NCBI RefSeq assembly: GCF_000739895.2
Contig: NZ_BBJS01000014.1
Coordinates: forward strand, 62,001-126,000
DNA length: 64,000 nucleotides
Source of the DNA: Sphingomonas paucimobilis NBRC 13935
Lineage (GTDB): Bacteria; Pseudomonadota; Alphaproteobacteria; Sphingomonadales; Sphingomonadaceae
Reading direction: 5' to 3'
Shown here: positions 8,759-17,555 of the stretch, in pieces
Position numbering within the stretch: the stretch's first letter is position 1
How the letters are laid out: every line of letters begins with the position of its first letter
Notes under the pieces: model-generated
The model's input: only the letters and a program-made list of their open reading frames with translations
Database searches by the model: none
Told to the model about the DNA's origin: nothing
Program-made: the position numbers and the translations under genes

Positions 8759-9888
8759 GAACCGGTGGGCGATTTCGCCTTTACTGGCTCGGGTGCGCTG
8801 ACGGCGGACAGGGTCTGACGCTGGCTGGGCGGGTCGATCCGGCGAGTGCGGGTAAAGGGCGGCAGCTCGACGCGGGACTTGGTTTCCATCGCCTTGACGA
8901 TGCCCTCGATGACACGCAGGTCGGACATACCTTCCTCGGCATCTGGCTCGGGATCGCGGTCGTTCAGGATGCAATCCGAGAAGTAGCGCATCTCGCCACC
9001 GAACTGGTCGGTGTGCTTGAAGGTCTCATGGCTCTCCTTGTCACCGATCGTCACCTCATGCTCGATCCCCGACTGAAAGCCATAGGCCGGGCTCATATGG
9101 ATCGAACCCTTCATGCCCGCGATGATCAGGCTGTCGACATTGTTCATCGCATAGCTGACCGTGAAGCTGGCCAGCCGATCGCCGGGCATGCGCAGCACGA
9201 CGGCGAAGGTATCATCCAGATCGCCCAGTCCTGCGCTGGGTTGGCGCGTGGCCACGGCGCTCTCGACCGCCACGGGTTCGGCACCGAACAGATAGCGGAT
9301 GGCGTTGATGGGATAGGGCGCCATGTCGAATAGCGGCCCGGCCTCCAGCCCATGCTTGGCGCGGTGATTGTCGGGATCGAGCTTCTGCCCGAAGCATGAG
9401 GTGAAGGCGACCAATTCGCCCAGTTCGCCATTGCGGATCTTCTCGATCGCCGCGAGCGTGCCGGGTTCGAAATGCAGGCGATAGGCGGTCATCAGCTTGG
9501 CGCTCGACCGCTTCTCCGCCGCCTGGATTGCGCGGGCCTTCTCGACCGAAATCTCCAGCGGCTTTTCGCACAGCACATGGATGCCAGCCTCAAGCGCGGG
9601 GATGGCGAACTCCGCATGGCGCCAGTTGGGGGTGCCCAGATAGATGGCATCGCAGACGCCGGCGGTCAGCAGCTTGTCGAATTCATGATAGGAATAGACA
9701 TGTTCGACGCCGTATCTTTCGGCGAGCGCACGCCCTTTTTCGGCGTCGCCAGTGACGATCGCGGTCAGTTCCGAATTGCCCGTATGCTTGATGCCGGGCA
9801 ACATCGCCGACTGGGTGATATCGCCGGCGCCCACGACCGCATAGCGGACCTTCGTCGTGCCGAAACCAAATGCCGATGCCAGGCTCAT
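8755..9888 (-). CDS. Gfo/Idh/MocA family NAD(P)-dependent sugar oxidoreductase
   Basis: Predicted dehydrogenase/oxidoreductase of 377 residues acting on a sugar or sugar derivative; the substrate is unknown. The Rossmann fingerprint VRYAVVGAGDITQSAMLPG is near the N-terminus. YLGTPNWRHAEFA and HVLCEKPLEI (the EKP motif, whose Lys is catalytic) follow, then the C-terminal Gfo/Idh domain with GPLFDMAPYPINAIRYLFG. It looks closest to the glucose-fructose oxidoreductase-like branch but has no export signal. The start is ATG 9886-9888, with GGGAG 8 bases upstream. It diverges from a GH15 gene. A candidate EcfG promoter precedes it. Confidence 0.85.
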   Translation of the reverse strand: MSLASAFGFGTTKVRYAVVGAGDITQSAMLPGIKHTGNSELTAIVTGDAEKGRALAERYGVEHVYSYHEFDKLLTAGVCDAIYLGTPNWRHAEFAIPALEAGIHVLCEKPLEISVEKARAIQAAEKRSSAKLMTAYRLHFEPGTLAAIEKIRNGELGELVAFTSCFGQKLDPDNHRAKHGLEAGPLFDMAPYPINAIRYLFGAEPVAVESAVATRQPSAGLGDLDDTFAVVLRMPGDRLASFTVSYAMNNVDSLIIAGMKGSIHMSPAYGFQSGIEHEVTIGDKESHETFKHTDQFGGEMRYFSDCILNDRDPEPDAEEGMSDLRVIEGIVKAMETKSRVELPPFTRTRRIDPPSQRQTLSAVSAPEPVKAKSPTGS

Positions 9889-9922
9889 CACATTACTCCC
9901 ATGTCGTCGTAATGGCTGCTGC

Positions 9923-9947
9923 AACGCGCAAAACTGCGGAAGGTCCC
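9923..9947 (-). promoter_or_regulatory. possible EcfG (general stress) promoter of the oxidoreductase gene
   Basis: On the minus strand GGGAC - 16 bases - CGTT, against the alphaproteobacterial EcfG consensus GGAAC-N16/17-CGTT: one mismatch in the -35 box and an exact -10 box. It lies about 35 bases before the start codon. The single mismatch keeps confidence modest. Confidence 0.4.
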
Positions 9948-9994
9948 ACGGAGACTTCCTCCTTTTGACGAGTTTCAAGGCGATAACCTGGATC

Positions 9995-11830
9995 ATGATC
10001 CCCCTAAGCGGAGCGCGCGCCCTCGTGACATTGCCCGACCAGCATCCCGATCCGCTCCGCGACGAAGACGGTTTCCTCGATCTCGAAAATTATGCGGCGC
10101 TGGGCGATGGGCGAAGCGTGGCGCTGAGTGGGGCCGATGGCGCGATCGATTGGTGGTGTGTGCCCAATATGGATTCGCCGCCGCTGTTCGATCGGCTGCT
10201 CGACGGCGAACGCGGTGGTTGTTTCTCGATCACCCCGGTCGAGCCCTTTACGGTCGAGCGTCGCTACCGCCCCGACAGCAACGTGCTGGAGACGGTGTTC
10301 ATCACCGCGGCCGGTCGTGCCAAGCTTGTCGAGTCCCTGAACAGCGGAACAGCCGGGCGGCTTCCCTGGGCGGAACTGGCGCGGCGGGTAGAAGGGCTGG
10401 ACGGCTTCGTCCGCTTTGCCATCACCCTTCGCTTCAGCCGGAGAGCGGATACCGTCAGCCCTTATTTCGCGCCGGCGGGGGGACATAATGTCTTCCATGT
10501 CGATCGGGTGCTCGGCGTGTTTCGCCATTGCGGCCATGTCACGGTCGAGACGATCGAGGATGGGCTGGTCACCGCCCAGGCGGCGGTCGGCCCCGGCGAC
10601 CGCGCCCGGATCGCCATCATTGCCGGCGAGGATGAGCCGCTGGTCTGCCAGGATATCGAGCAGATCGACGAGCGTATCGATCTGTCCGATGCCGAGTGGC
10701 GGCAATGGGCGAGCCGCCTGAAGGTACCCGACGCGCAGCGCGACCGTGTCCTGCGCAATGCGCTGGCGCTCAAGCTGCTGCTCTACTCGCCCACCGGTGC
10801 GATCACGGCCGCCGCGACGACCTCCTTGCCCGAGGGGATCGGGGGTTCGAAAAACTATGACTATCGCTACGCCTGGGTTCGCGATGCCGGCTATACCATC
10901 AAGGCGTTCCTGCGCATTGGTGCCCATGCCGAGGCGAAGGCCGCCTTCACCTGGCTGCTCAAGCGACTGGGCGAGGCGGAGCCGCAGGTCTGCTACACGC
11001 TGAACGGCCAGCGCGTGCCGGCCGAGCAGGAAATCGCCGTCAGTGGCTATCGCCAGTCGCGCCCCGTGCGGGTCGGCAATCTGGCCGGGGGCCAGCACCA
11101 GCATGGCATCTATGGCGATATTTTCGAGACGGCGAGCCGCTTCGTGTCCTGCGGCAATTTTCTCGACTCCTCCAGTGCGGAAACCCTGTCGCATCTGGCC
11201 GACGCCTGTGCCGATCGCTGGCGCCTGCCCGATGCGGGTATCTGGGAGCTGCCCGAGGAACGCCATTACACCATGTCGAAGATCAGTTGCTGGCAGGCGC
11301 TGGCCCGTGCGGTCGAGCTGGCGGATGAGGGCCAAATCCCCACCACCTGCCGCGATCGCTGGGCCCGCGAACGCGACCGCGTCGAAGCTTGGATCGGCGA
11401 GCATTGCTGGTCGGAGAAGCGCGGCGCCTATCTGATGCATCCCGACAGTGACGCACTGGACGCCAGTCTGGCGCTCGCGGTGCGTTTCCAGTTCGATGGG
11501 CAGGATCGGCTGGCGCGTACCTTGGATGCGATCGACCGGGAACTGGGCAAGGGCGCCTTTCACTATCGTTATTCCGGCGTGGAGAAAGAGGAAGCGTGCT
11601 TTCTCGCCTGTACCTTCTGGATGATCGAAGCACGGGCGATCCTGGGGCAGCGGGAGGCGGCCCAGGCGGCGTTCGACGCGGCGACCGAAGCGTTGGATAG
11701 CCGGGGAGCGGGCCTTTATGCCGAGATGATCGATCCGGACACCGGCCATTATCTGGGCAACATGCCGCAGGGACTGACCCATCTCGCGGTCATTCAGGCC
11801 GCCGTTACGCTATGTGGTGAGGAATTGTGA
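9995..11830 (+). CDS. glycoside hydrolase family 15 protein (glucoamylase- or trehalase-like)
   Basis: A 611-residue cytoplasmic GH15 protein. The N-terminal domain begins near YAALGDGRSVALSGADGAIDWWC. The (alpha/alpha)6 domain carries YDYRYAWVRDAGYT, IWELPEERHYTMSKISCWQAL (with the first catalytic Glu in WEL) and FHYRYSGVEKEEACFLACTFW near the C-terminus, the usual place of the second. Bacterial members hydrolyse alpha-glucans or, in mycobacteria, trehalose; the sequence alone does not say which. With glgX-treZ-malQ-treY nearby, either would fit glucan/trehalose turnover. The start is uncertain: ATG 9995 is used, but GTG 10025 is also in frame, and neither has a strong ribosome-binding site. 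Confidence 0.85.
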   Translation: MIPLSGARALVTLPDQHPDPLRDEDGFLDLENYAALGDGRSVALSGADGAIDWWCVPNMDSPPLFDRLLDGERGGCFSITPVEPFTVERRYRPDSNVLETVFITAAGRAKLVESLNSGTAGRLPWAELARRVEGLDGFVRFAITLRFSRRADTVSPYFAPAGGHNVFHVDRVLGVFRHCGHVTVETIEDGLVTAQAAVGPGDRARIAIIAGEDEPLVCQDIEQIDERIDLSDAEWRQWASRLKVPDAQRDRVLRNALALKLLLYSPTGAITAAATTSLPEGIGGSKNYDYRYAWVRDAGYTIKAFLRIGAHAEAKAAFTWLLKRLGEAEPQVCYTLNGQRVPAEQEIAVSGYRQSRPVRVGNLAGGQHQHGIYGDIFETASRFVSCGNFLDSSSAETLSHLADACADRWRLPDAGIWELPEERHYTMSKISCWQALARAVELADEGQIPTTCRDRWARERDRVEAWIGEHCWSEKRGAYLMHPDSDALDASLALAVRFQFDGQDRLARTLDAIDRELGKGAFHYRYSGVEKEEACFLACTFWMIEARAILGQREAAQAAFDAATEALDSRGAGLYAEMIDPDTGHYLGNMPQGLTHLAVIQAAVTLCGEEL

Positions 11831-11875
11831 GCGCGTCGGTGGCGGCTCTTGATGTAAGTTGCTAGCAGCCGGCCG

Positions 11876-13924
11876 ATGACGGCCGAAAAGCTTCCCCCGC
11901 AACTGGCGTTCCTCGAAGGGGGTGGCGCAGCGACGCGGCTGATTCTGGACAGGGATTGGGCCGATCATCCTTTCGGCCCACCCGAAACATGGCCGGAGAA
12001 TTTTCGCGTTGCGTTGAGCCTGGTGCTCAACTCGCCCGAATCGATGATCCTGGCCTGGGGGCCGGATCTGCACTTCTTCTTCAACGAGACCTATTTTCCG
12101 CTGCTTGGGCCCCGTCTGTCCTGGGCAATGGGCGCCCGGTTCGATGAAGTCTGGGCGGAAGCACTCGAACAGGCACGGCCGATCATCGACGACGCGCTGG
12201 CCGGTCGCACGCAGCGCTTCGTCGATCTGCCCTGGAAGCTGGGAACGGATCGTGGCGAGGCCCTGACCTATTGGACTTTCTCCTACTCCCGTGTCCTCGA
12301 CGCGGCGGGGGAAGTGGCCGGCCTGTTCATCTTCACCAATGAGACCACGTCGCGCGTGCTGGCCGATGCCGCGTTGCGTGACAGCCAGGAACAGCTATCC
12401 GCCGCTTTAGAGGAGCTGCGCGGGCTCAACGTCACGCTCGAACAGCGCATCGTCGAGCGGACGGCCGAGCGAGACCGGATGTGGGACGTTTCTCCCGACC
12501 TGCTGACCGTCCTCGACGAGCAGGGGGCGATCCAGCGGGTCAACCCCGCCTGGCATGATCTGCTCGGTTACGCGAGCGGGACATTGCTAGGGCATCTGGT
12601 CACCGATCTGGTCCATGACGATGACCTGCCCGCCGCAGAGCGAGCACTATCCCGCTCGTTGGAAGGGCGGGTGGCCCGCACCGAAGTGCGGATGCGCCAT
12701 GCCGAGGGCCATTATGAATGGATATCCTGGGTCGGCGCGGCGCACGGCAACGAGGTGTTCGCGGTCGGCCGGCACATTACGCAGCAAAGGGCCGCCGAAG
12801 AAGCGCTGCGCCAGACCGAGGAACAACTGCGTCAGGCGCAGAAGCTGGAGGCGATCGGGCAACTGACCGGCGGGGTGGCGCACGACTTCAACAATCTCCT
12901 CACGGTCATTCGCGGTTCGATCGACCTGCTGCGCCATGCCGATTTCCCGTCCGAGCGGCGCCAGCGCCAGATCGACGCGATCGCCGATGCCGCCGACCGT
13001 GCCGCCAAGCTGACCGCGCAACTCCTGGCCTTCGCCCGGCGCCAACCGCTGACGCCCGAGGTCATCGATGTCGGTGCGAGCATCATGACGTTGACCGACA
13101 TGATCCACACGCTCTCCGGGGCTGGCATTCGGTTGGTCATCGAACGTCCGGAGACGCCATGCTTCGCCCATGTCGATCGCAGCCAGCTTGACACCGCCAT
13201 CGTCAACATGGCGGTCAATGCCCGTGACGCGATGGCCGGGCAGGGGACACTGACCATCCGCATCAGCTCTGCCATCGGCCCTGATGGAATGGAGCAGGTG
13301 CGGATTGCCATTACCGATACGGGTGAGGGCATCCCCAGCGACCGGCTCGATCAGATTTTCGAACCCTTCTTCACGACCAAACAGCTTGGCGCCGGCACGG
13401 GCCTGGGGCTGAGCCAGGTTTTCGGCTTTGCCCGGCAGTCGGGCGGCGATGTGCAGGTCGTCAGCCAGCCGGGACAGGGCGCGACCTTCACGCTGATCCT
13501 GCCGCAAAGCCATCGCCAGCCTCAGACGGATGCCGGAATGCGGACGATCGATATGGCGCCGCGATCCGATCTGTGCGTCCTCATCGTCGAGGATAATATC
13601 GAGGTCGGTCAGTTCGCCGTCGAAGCGCTCAAGACGCTGGGCTGCCGCACGGTGATCGCCACCAATGCCGCCGCCGCGCTGGAGGAACTGAAGGCCGATG
13701 CGACGCGCTTCGACCTCGTCTTCTCCGATGTCATGATGCCCGGCCAATCGGGCATCGACTTCGCCCATGACATCACCCGGCTATATCCCGGCCTGCGCAT
13801 CCTGCTGACCAGCGGATATAGCCAAGTGATTGCCGACGAAGGCAGCCACGGCTTCGCCCTGCTTCGCAAGCCCTATACGCTGGCCGAGCTTGCACAGCAG
13901 ATTGATCGCCTGTTCCTCGGCTGA
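11876..13924 (+). CDS. PAS-domain hybrid histidine kinase with C-terminal receiver
   Basis: A soluble sensor kinase of 682 residues with no membrane segment. A PAS-like domain (about 20-150, with LAWGPDLHFFFNETYFPLLG) is followed by a coiled coil (about 165-200) and a second PAS (about 200-310). The HisKA domain has GGVAHDFNNLL with the phosphoacceptor His336. The ATPase domain has the N-box VNMAVNARDAM, then DTGEGIP and GTGLGLSQVFGF. The C-terminal receiver (about 565-682) has the phosphoacceptor Asp618 in FSDVMMPG and Lys in LLRKPY. The signal and the output partner are unknown. Its stop is back to back with that of the convergent DUF1488-like gene (TGATCA). Confidence 0.92.
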   Translation: MTAEKLPPQLAFLEGGGAATRLILDRDWADHPFGPPETWPENFRVALSLVLNSPESMILAWGPDLHFFFNETYFPLLGPRLSWAMGARFDEVWAEALEQARPIIDDALAGRTQRFVDLPWKLGTDRGEALTYWTFSYSRVLDAAGEVAGLFIFTNETTSRVLADAALRDSQEQLSAALEELRGLNVTLEQRIVERTAERDRMWDVSPDLLTVLDEQGAIQRVNPAWHDLLGYASGTLLGHLVTDLVHDDDLPAAERALSRSLEGRVARTEVRMRHAEGHYEWISWVGAAHGNEVFAVGRHITQQRAAEEALRQTEEQLRQAQKLEAIGQLTGGVAHDFNNLLTVIRGSIDLLRHADFPSERRQRQIDAIADAADRAAKLTAQLLAFARRQPLTPEVIDVGASIMTLTDMIHTLSGAGIRLVIERPETPCFAHVDRSQLDTAIVNMAVNARDAMAGQGTLTIRISSAIGPDGMEQVRIAITDTGEGIPSDRLDQIFEPFFTTKQLGAGTGLGLSQVFGFARQSGGDVQVVSQPGQGATFTLILPQSHRQPQTDAGMRTIDMAPRSDLCVLIVEDNIEVGQFAVEALKTLGCRTVIATNAAAALEELKADATRFDLVFSDVMMPGQSGIDFAHDITRLYPGLRILLTSGYSQVIADEGSHGFALLRKPYTLAELAQQIDRLFLG

Positions 13925-14197
13925 TCAGTCGAGGTCGTTTTCGCTGACCACGACCAGCGACTGTTCCACATCCCGGCCGAGCGCGGTCAGGGCCGCTTCG
14001 AGAATGTCGTCCGAATAACGCTCGAAGAGTTCCACCGCATCGCCCTCGGGAACGTCGCCGCTCAGCGCTTCGAGCACGTCATATTGGACGGCGAACTGAT
14101 ACTCCTCGCCGTCAATTTCGCCGACGAACTCGACCTGTCGATCGCCGACATTGTCCTCCAGCGTGCCCTTGACCACCGTCAACGCATCGTCCGCCAT
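13925..14197 (-). CDS. small acidic DUF1488-like protein
   Basis: A 90-residue acidic protein beginning MADDALTVVKGTLEDN. The core VEFVGEIDGEEYQFAVQYDVLEAL and the later ELFERYSDDI resemble DUF1488 proteins of about 85-90 residues; I recognise this only moderately. No catalytic motif is visible. I chose ATG 14195-14197 because AAAGGA lies about 7 bases upstream; a longer in-frame extension to 14287 runs into the preceding gene and has no ribosome-binding site. It lies downstream of the DUF2147 gene, behind a terminator. Confidence 0.7.
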   Translation of the reverse strand: MADDALTVVKGTLEDNVGDRQVEFVGEIDGEEYQFAVQYDVLEALSGDVPEGDAVELFERYSDDILEAALTALGRDVEQSLVVVSENDLD

Positions 14198-14237
14198 GAT
14201 CGTCCTTTCCTCATCCGATAGCGACATCGGGGACGCG

Positions 14238-14263
14238 GAAAACGGCCTCGGGTTCCCCGAGGC
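14238..14263 (-). terminator. terminator of the DUF2147 gene
   Basis: On the minus strand a perfect 8-bp stem GCCTCGGG / CCCGAGGC with a 3-base loop is followed by CGTTTTCC. It starts 5 bases after the DUF2147 stop codon. Confidence 0.65.
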
Positions 14264-14268
14264 GCTGC

Positions 14269-14700
14269 TTATTTGACGCGCCGCCACCGTTGCTGGCGAC
14301 AGCCGAGCCCGCCGAACAGACAGCCTTCACCGACCAAGGTCTTCGCATCGACCTGCGTGATCGTGCCCTCCACCTCGCGGCCGATATCGGGGATGAAGAC
14401 GGTACCGGCCCAGCGACCGGGCTCTTCCTCCTCGAAATCGGTGAACAGGCGGGTACCGACCAATCGATCCGATCCGCCACGTGCCGCATCGGCCTTGGCC
14501 TGCTCACTGGCCCAGATGACCGTGCCGCACATCAACTGCGCATCCTGCCCACGCCCGCATGGGGCGAAGCGCACTTGTACGCTATTGGAAGGGTTGGCCC
14601 AGACGCCTGCCGGTACCCGTGCCTCGGCAACGCTTGCCGCCAATCCGAAACTCGTCAGGCCGATCAATGCCTTGGCCATCCATCGCTTGCCGTCCGTCAT
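14269..14700 (-). CDS. secreted DUF2147 domain protein
   Basis: A 143-residue exported protein. A signal peptide (KALIGLTSFGLAASVAEA) precedes the DUF2147 pattern: PAGVWANPSNSVQVRFAPCG, then LMCGTVIW, TRLFTDFEEEEPGRWAGTVF, and a C-terminal LVGEGCLFGGLGCRQQRW. Cysteines at CG, MCG, GC and GC probably form periplasmic disulfides. DUF2147 proteins have a lipocalin-like beta-barrel character; the ligand is unknown. The start is ATG 14698-14700, directly after AGGAGG with a 4-base gap; the upstream ATG at 14715 contains that Shine-Dalgarno within its own codons and is rejected. Confidence 0.82.
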   Translation of the reverse strand: MTDGKRWMAKALIGLTSFGLAASVAEARVPAGVWANPSNSVQVRFAPCGRGQDAQLMCGTVIWASEQAKADAARGGSDRLVGTRLFTDFEEEEPGRWAGTVFIPDIGREVEGTITQVDAKTLVGEGCLFGGLGCRQQRWRRVK

Positions 14701-14769
14701 CACGCCTCCTGTCACGATAGCCCGGTCAGGGCTTTGCCTGCTTCATGTAGGAATGGCCGTGAACAGAAA

Positions 14770-14800
14770 CAAAACGGCCGGCGAGTCGCCCCGCCGGCCG
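14770..14800 (-). terminator. strong terminator of the MHS transporter gene
   Basis: A perfect 9-bp GC-rich stem CGGCCGGCG / CGCCGGCCG with an 8-base loop, followed on the minus strand by TTTTGTTTC. It lies about 26 bases after the transporter stop codon. Confidence 0.8.
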
Positions 14801-14826
14801 CTTCTTCGGTTCAGGATGGCGTCAGA

Positions 14827-16161
14827 TCAGGAAGAGCGCTTCGCCAGTTCCTTGTTGATGCCCAGAGCGGCAAGCGTGCACACCGCGCCCGACAGCAGAT
14901 AGACACCGACCGATATCAGGCCGAAATTGCTCGACAGCAGAAGTGCAGCCAGGGGCGCGAAACCCGCACCGATCAGCCAGGCGAGGTCTGAGGTGATTGC
15001 CGCACCGGTGTAGCGACGCAGCGGCGAAAAGCCCGCGTTGATGACGCCCGAAGACTGACCGAAGCCCAGGCCAAGCAGCAGGAAGCCGAGCACGATATAG
15101 ACCGTCTCGCCAACGCCGCCCTGGTCCAGCAACTGCGGCGCGAAACCGGCATAGGCCGCGATCGCTGCGGCCGAGGCGCCGAGCAGCGTGCGACGACCGA
15201 CCCGGTCGGCGATCTTGCCCGAGGCAAGGATCGCGAGCACGCCGACGATGCTGCCGACGATCTCGATCATCATGAAGTCCTGCGGACGTTCACGGTTGAA
15301 CAGCACGACCCAGGACAATGGGAACACGGTGACGATGTGGAACATCGCAAAGCTCGCGAGCGGTGCGAAGGCGCCGAGAATGACGGTGCGGCCCTCGGTG
15401 CTGAGCGTCTCGCCAACGGGCGCGGGCTGAAGTTCGCGGCTTTCGAACAGACGCTGGAATTCCGGCGTCGCGACGATGCGCAGACGGGCGAAGAGCGCCA
15501 CGACGTTGATCGCGAACGCCACGAAGAAGGGGTAGCGCCAGCCCCAGTCGAGGAAGTCCGCCGTGCTGAGCGTCGTCAGGAAGAACGCGAACAGGCCATT
15601 GGCGACCAGCAGGCCGAGCGGCGCGCCGAGCTGCGGGATCATCGCATACCAGCCGCGACGACGCTCCGGCGCGTTCAGCGACAGCAGCGAGGGCAGGCCG
15701 TCCCAGGCACCGCCCAGTGCCAGGCCCTGCATGATGCGGAAGATGCCGAGCAGCACGGCAGCCGAGGTGCCGATCTGTGCGTAACCGGGGAGGAAGGCGA
15801 TCGCCATGGTCGAGCCGCCGAGCAGGAACAGCGCGATGGTCAGCTTGACCCCGCGGCCCAGACTGCGGTCGACAGCCATGAAGATGAAGGTGCCGATAGG
15901 ACGGGCGATGAACGCCAACGAAAACAACGCGAACGAATAGAGCGTGCCGGTCAGCGCGTCGACATAAGGGAAGATCAGCGACGGGAACACCAGCACCGAC
16001 GCGATGGCGTACACGAAGAAGTCGAAGAACTCCGACGTGCGCCCGATGATGACGCCGATGGCGATATCGCCCGGCGCGACATGGTGCGGATCGCGGGCAT
16101 TGACCAGCCGCGCGTCCCGCTCAAGGGGCGTCGAGGTCGATGCGGTTAACTCTGCGCTCAT
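14827..16161 (-). CDS. MFS transporter, metabolite:H+ symporter (MHS) type
   Basis: An inner-membrane symporter of 444 residues with about 12 hydrophobic segments. ASVLVFPSLIFPY in TM1-2, then FIARPIGTFIFMAVDRSLGRG, is the MHS/ProP signature loop; LGGAWDGLPSLL and a second-half loop ASGKIADRVGRR also fit. MHS proteins carry dicarboxylates, betaine, proline or shikimate; the substrate here cannot be read. One oddity is that the usual WGG in the helix-5 loop is AWDG here. Transcribed divergently from cyoA, with a perfect inverted repeat in the shared region. Confidence 0.85.
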   Translation of the reverse strand: MSAELTASTSTPLERDARLVNARDPHHVAPGDIAIGVIIGRTSEFFDFFVYAIASVLVFPSLIFPYVDALTGTLYSFALFSLAFIARPIGTFIFMAVDRSLGRGVKLTIALFLLGGSTMAIAFLPGYAQIGTSAAVLLGIFRIMQGLALGGAWDGLPSLLSLNAPERRRGWYAMIPQLGAPLGLLVANGLFAFFLTTLSTADFLDWGWRYPFFVAFAINVVALFARLRIVATPEFQRLFESRELQPAPVGETLSTEGRTVILGAFAPLASFAMFHIVTVFPLSWVVLFNRERPQDFMMIEIVGSIVGVLAILASGKIADRVGRRTLLGASAAAIAAYAGFAPQLLDQGGVGETVYIVLGFLLLGLGFGQSSGVINAGFSPLRRYTGAAITSDLAWLIGAGFAPLAALLLSSNFGLISVGVYLLSGAVCTLAALGINKELAKRSS

Positions 16162-16275
16162 CGGCTGCCAGTCCTGACTTCTTCCAAGTTATTGAGGCGG
16201 GGCAGTTGCGGTGCAAAAAGACCGCGCATGACCGCCATTCTGCTGCGCCTATGCGCCTTTCCAAGCCGTCCGGGG

Positions 16276-16294
16276 ATTGGACAAACTGTCCAAT
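16276..16294. promoter_or_regulatory. perfect 8-3-8 inverted repeat in the cyo/MHS divergent promoter region
   Basis: ATTGGACA-AAC-TGTCCAAT, perfectly symmetric, 39 bases before the cyoA start and 115 bases before the divergent transporter start. The size and symmetry suit a dimeric repressor or activator. I cannot assign it to a known regulator; it is not an FNR (TTGAT-N4-ATCAA) site. Confidence 0.55.
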
Positions 16295-16332
16295 GTGCGC
16301 AGGTGCAGCAAAGGCGTAGCGGCCCCTGTCAT

Positions 16333-17544
16333 ATGTCTCATTCGTCGAGCCTTGCGCGCCTGCGCCCTCTTCGCTGGGCCGCCTTGCCCCTCCTGGCCAT
16401 GCTGGGGGGATGCGATGCGGTCGTGCTCAACCCTGCGGGCGATGTCGCCATGCAGCAACGCGATCTGGTGCTGATCGCGACGGCCCTGATGCTGCTCATC
16501 ATCATTCCGGTGATGGCGCTGACGGTGCTGTTCGCGTGGCGCTATCGCAAGAGCAATACGGAAGCGGAATATGATCCGCACTTCGACCACTCGACCATGC
16601 TCGAGCTGGTGATCTGGTCGGCGCCGCTGCTGATCATCATCTGCCTGGGTGCGGTGACGTGGACGAGCACCCATCTGCTCGACCCCTATCGTCCGATCGA
16701 ACGGACCGCTCCGGGTCAGCCGATCGCGGCGAACGTCAAGCCGCTCGAGGTTCAGGTCGTGGCGCTCGACTGGAAGTGGCTGTTCATCTATCCGGAGCAG
16801 GGTATCGCCACGGTCAACGAACTGGCGTTGCCGGTCGATCGGCCGGTCGAGTTCCGTCTGACCGGCACCTCGGTGATGAACGCCTTTTACATTCCCGCTA
16901 TGGCCGGCATGATTTACACCATGCCCGGCATGGAGACGAAGCTGCATGCCGTGATGAACCGTGAGGGCACGTTCCACGGCCTGTCGTCGCATTATAGCGG
17001 CGCCGGTTTCTCGGGCATGAACTTTCCCGTCTATGCGCTCCAGGCCAACGGCTTCGACCAGTGGGTGGAGAAAGTCCGCACTTCACAGGCGGGGCAAGGC
17101 AAGGGCAAGGGTGAACTCACCCGCGCGTCGTTCCTGACCGTCGAAAAGCCGAGCGAATATGTGCCCGCCATGTATTTCAACGGCGTGCAGGGCGGCCTGT
17201 TCGACCGCGTCGTCAATCGCTGCGTCGCCGAGAATACGCCGTGCATGTCCGAGGTGATGATGCATGACCGGATGACCGGCGGTGGCGATCCGCACAAGAT
17301 GAAGGTCGGCGAAGGCAATCCGCCCGTCAACAACACCGGCCCGATGCACGGTGAGCGGACCAAGGGTGCGCTCGAAAAGTCGCCCGAGGAAATCCAGACC
17401 TCGCCGCATCAGAGCAAGGAGCCGCTGCCGTCGAACGGCGTGCAGCAGCCGGGCGACATGAAGAACCGCCGTATGTCCTTCCTTTCCATCCCGCAGACCC
17501 CCGGCCCGCTGACCCTTGGTCATGCCGGTGCGGGTCGCGGCTGA
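16333..17544 (+). CDS. cyoA: cytochrome bo-type ubiquinol oxidase subunit II (CyoA), lipoprotein
   Basis: Subunit II of a heme-copper quinol oxidase. The 403 residues begin with a lipoprotein signal ending LGGC (lipid-anchored Cys27). Two membrane helices follow (about 45-70 and 90-110), then the periplasmic cupredoxin domain with [20 protein letters not shown] and [14 protein letters not shown]. The CuA Cys ligands of cytochrome c oxidases are absent, which identifies a quinol oxidase. The last 90 residues are a hydrophilic Met/His/Pro-rich tail longer than in E. coli CyoA. I chose ATG 16333 because it gives the lipobox; upstream in-frame codons would bury it. First gene of cyoABCD-SURF1-regBA. 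Confidence 0.93.
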   Translation: MSHSSSLARLRPLRWAALPLLAMLGGCDAVVLNPAGDVAMQQRDLVLIATALMLLIIIPVMALTVLFAWRYRKSNTEAEYDPHFDHSTMLELVIWSAPLLIIICLGAVTWTSTHLLDPYRPIERTAPGQPIAANVKPLEVQVVALDWKWLFIYPEQGIATVNELALPVDRPVEFRLTGTSVMNAFYIPAMAGMIYTMPGMETKLHAVMNREGTFHGLSSHYSGAGFSGMNFPVYALQANGFDQWVEKVRTSQAGQGKGKGELTRASFLTVEKPSEYVPAMYFNGVQGGLFDRVVNRCVAENTPCMSEVMMHDRMTGGGDPHKMKVGEGNPPVNNTGPMHGERTKGALEKSPEEIQTSPHQSKEPLPSNGVQQPGDMKNRRMSFLSIPQTPGPLTLGHAGAGRG

Positions 17545-17555
17545 GGCACGCCATC

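Noticed and set aside
10004-11782. 592-codon minus-strand open frame opposite the GH15 gene
   Set aside because: The GH15 catalytic motifs are on the plus strand; the antisense translation is rich in Arg, Gly and Asp without recognisable features.
14232-14256. EcfG-like GGAAC-N16-CGTC before the DUF1488-like gene
   Set aside because: The GGAAC lies in the loop/stem of the DUF2147 terminator hairpin, and the -10 box has a mismatch; probably chance.
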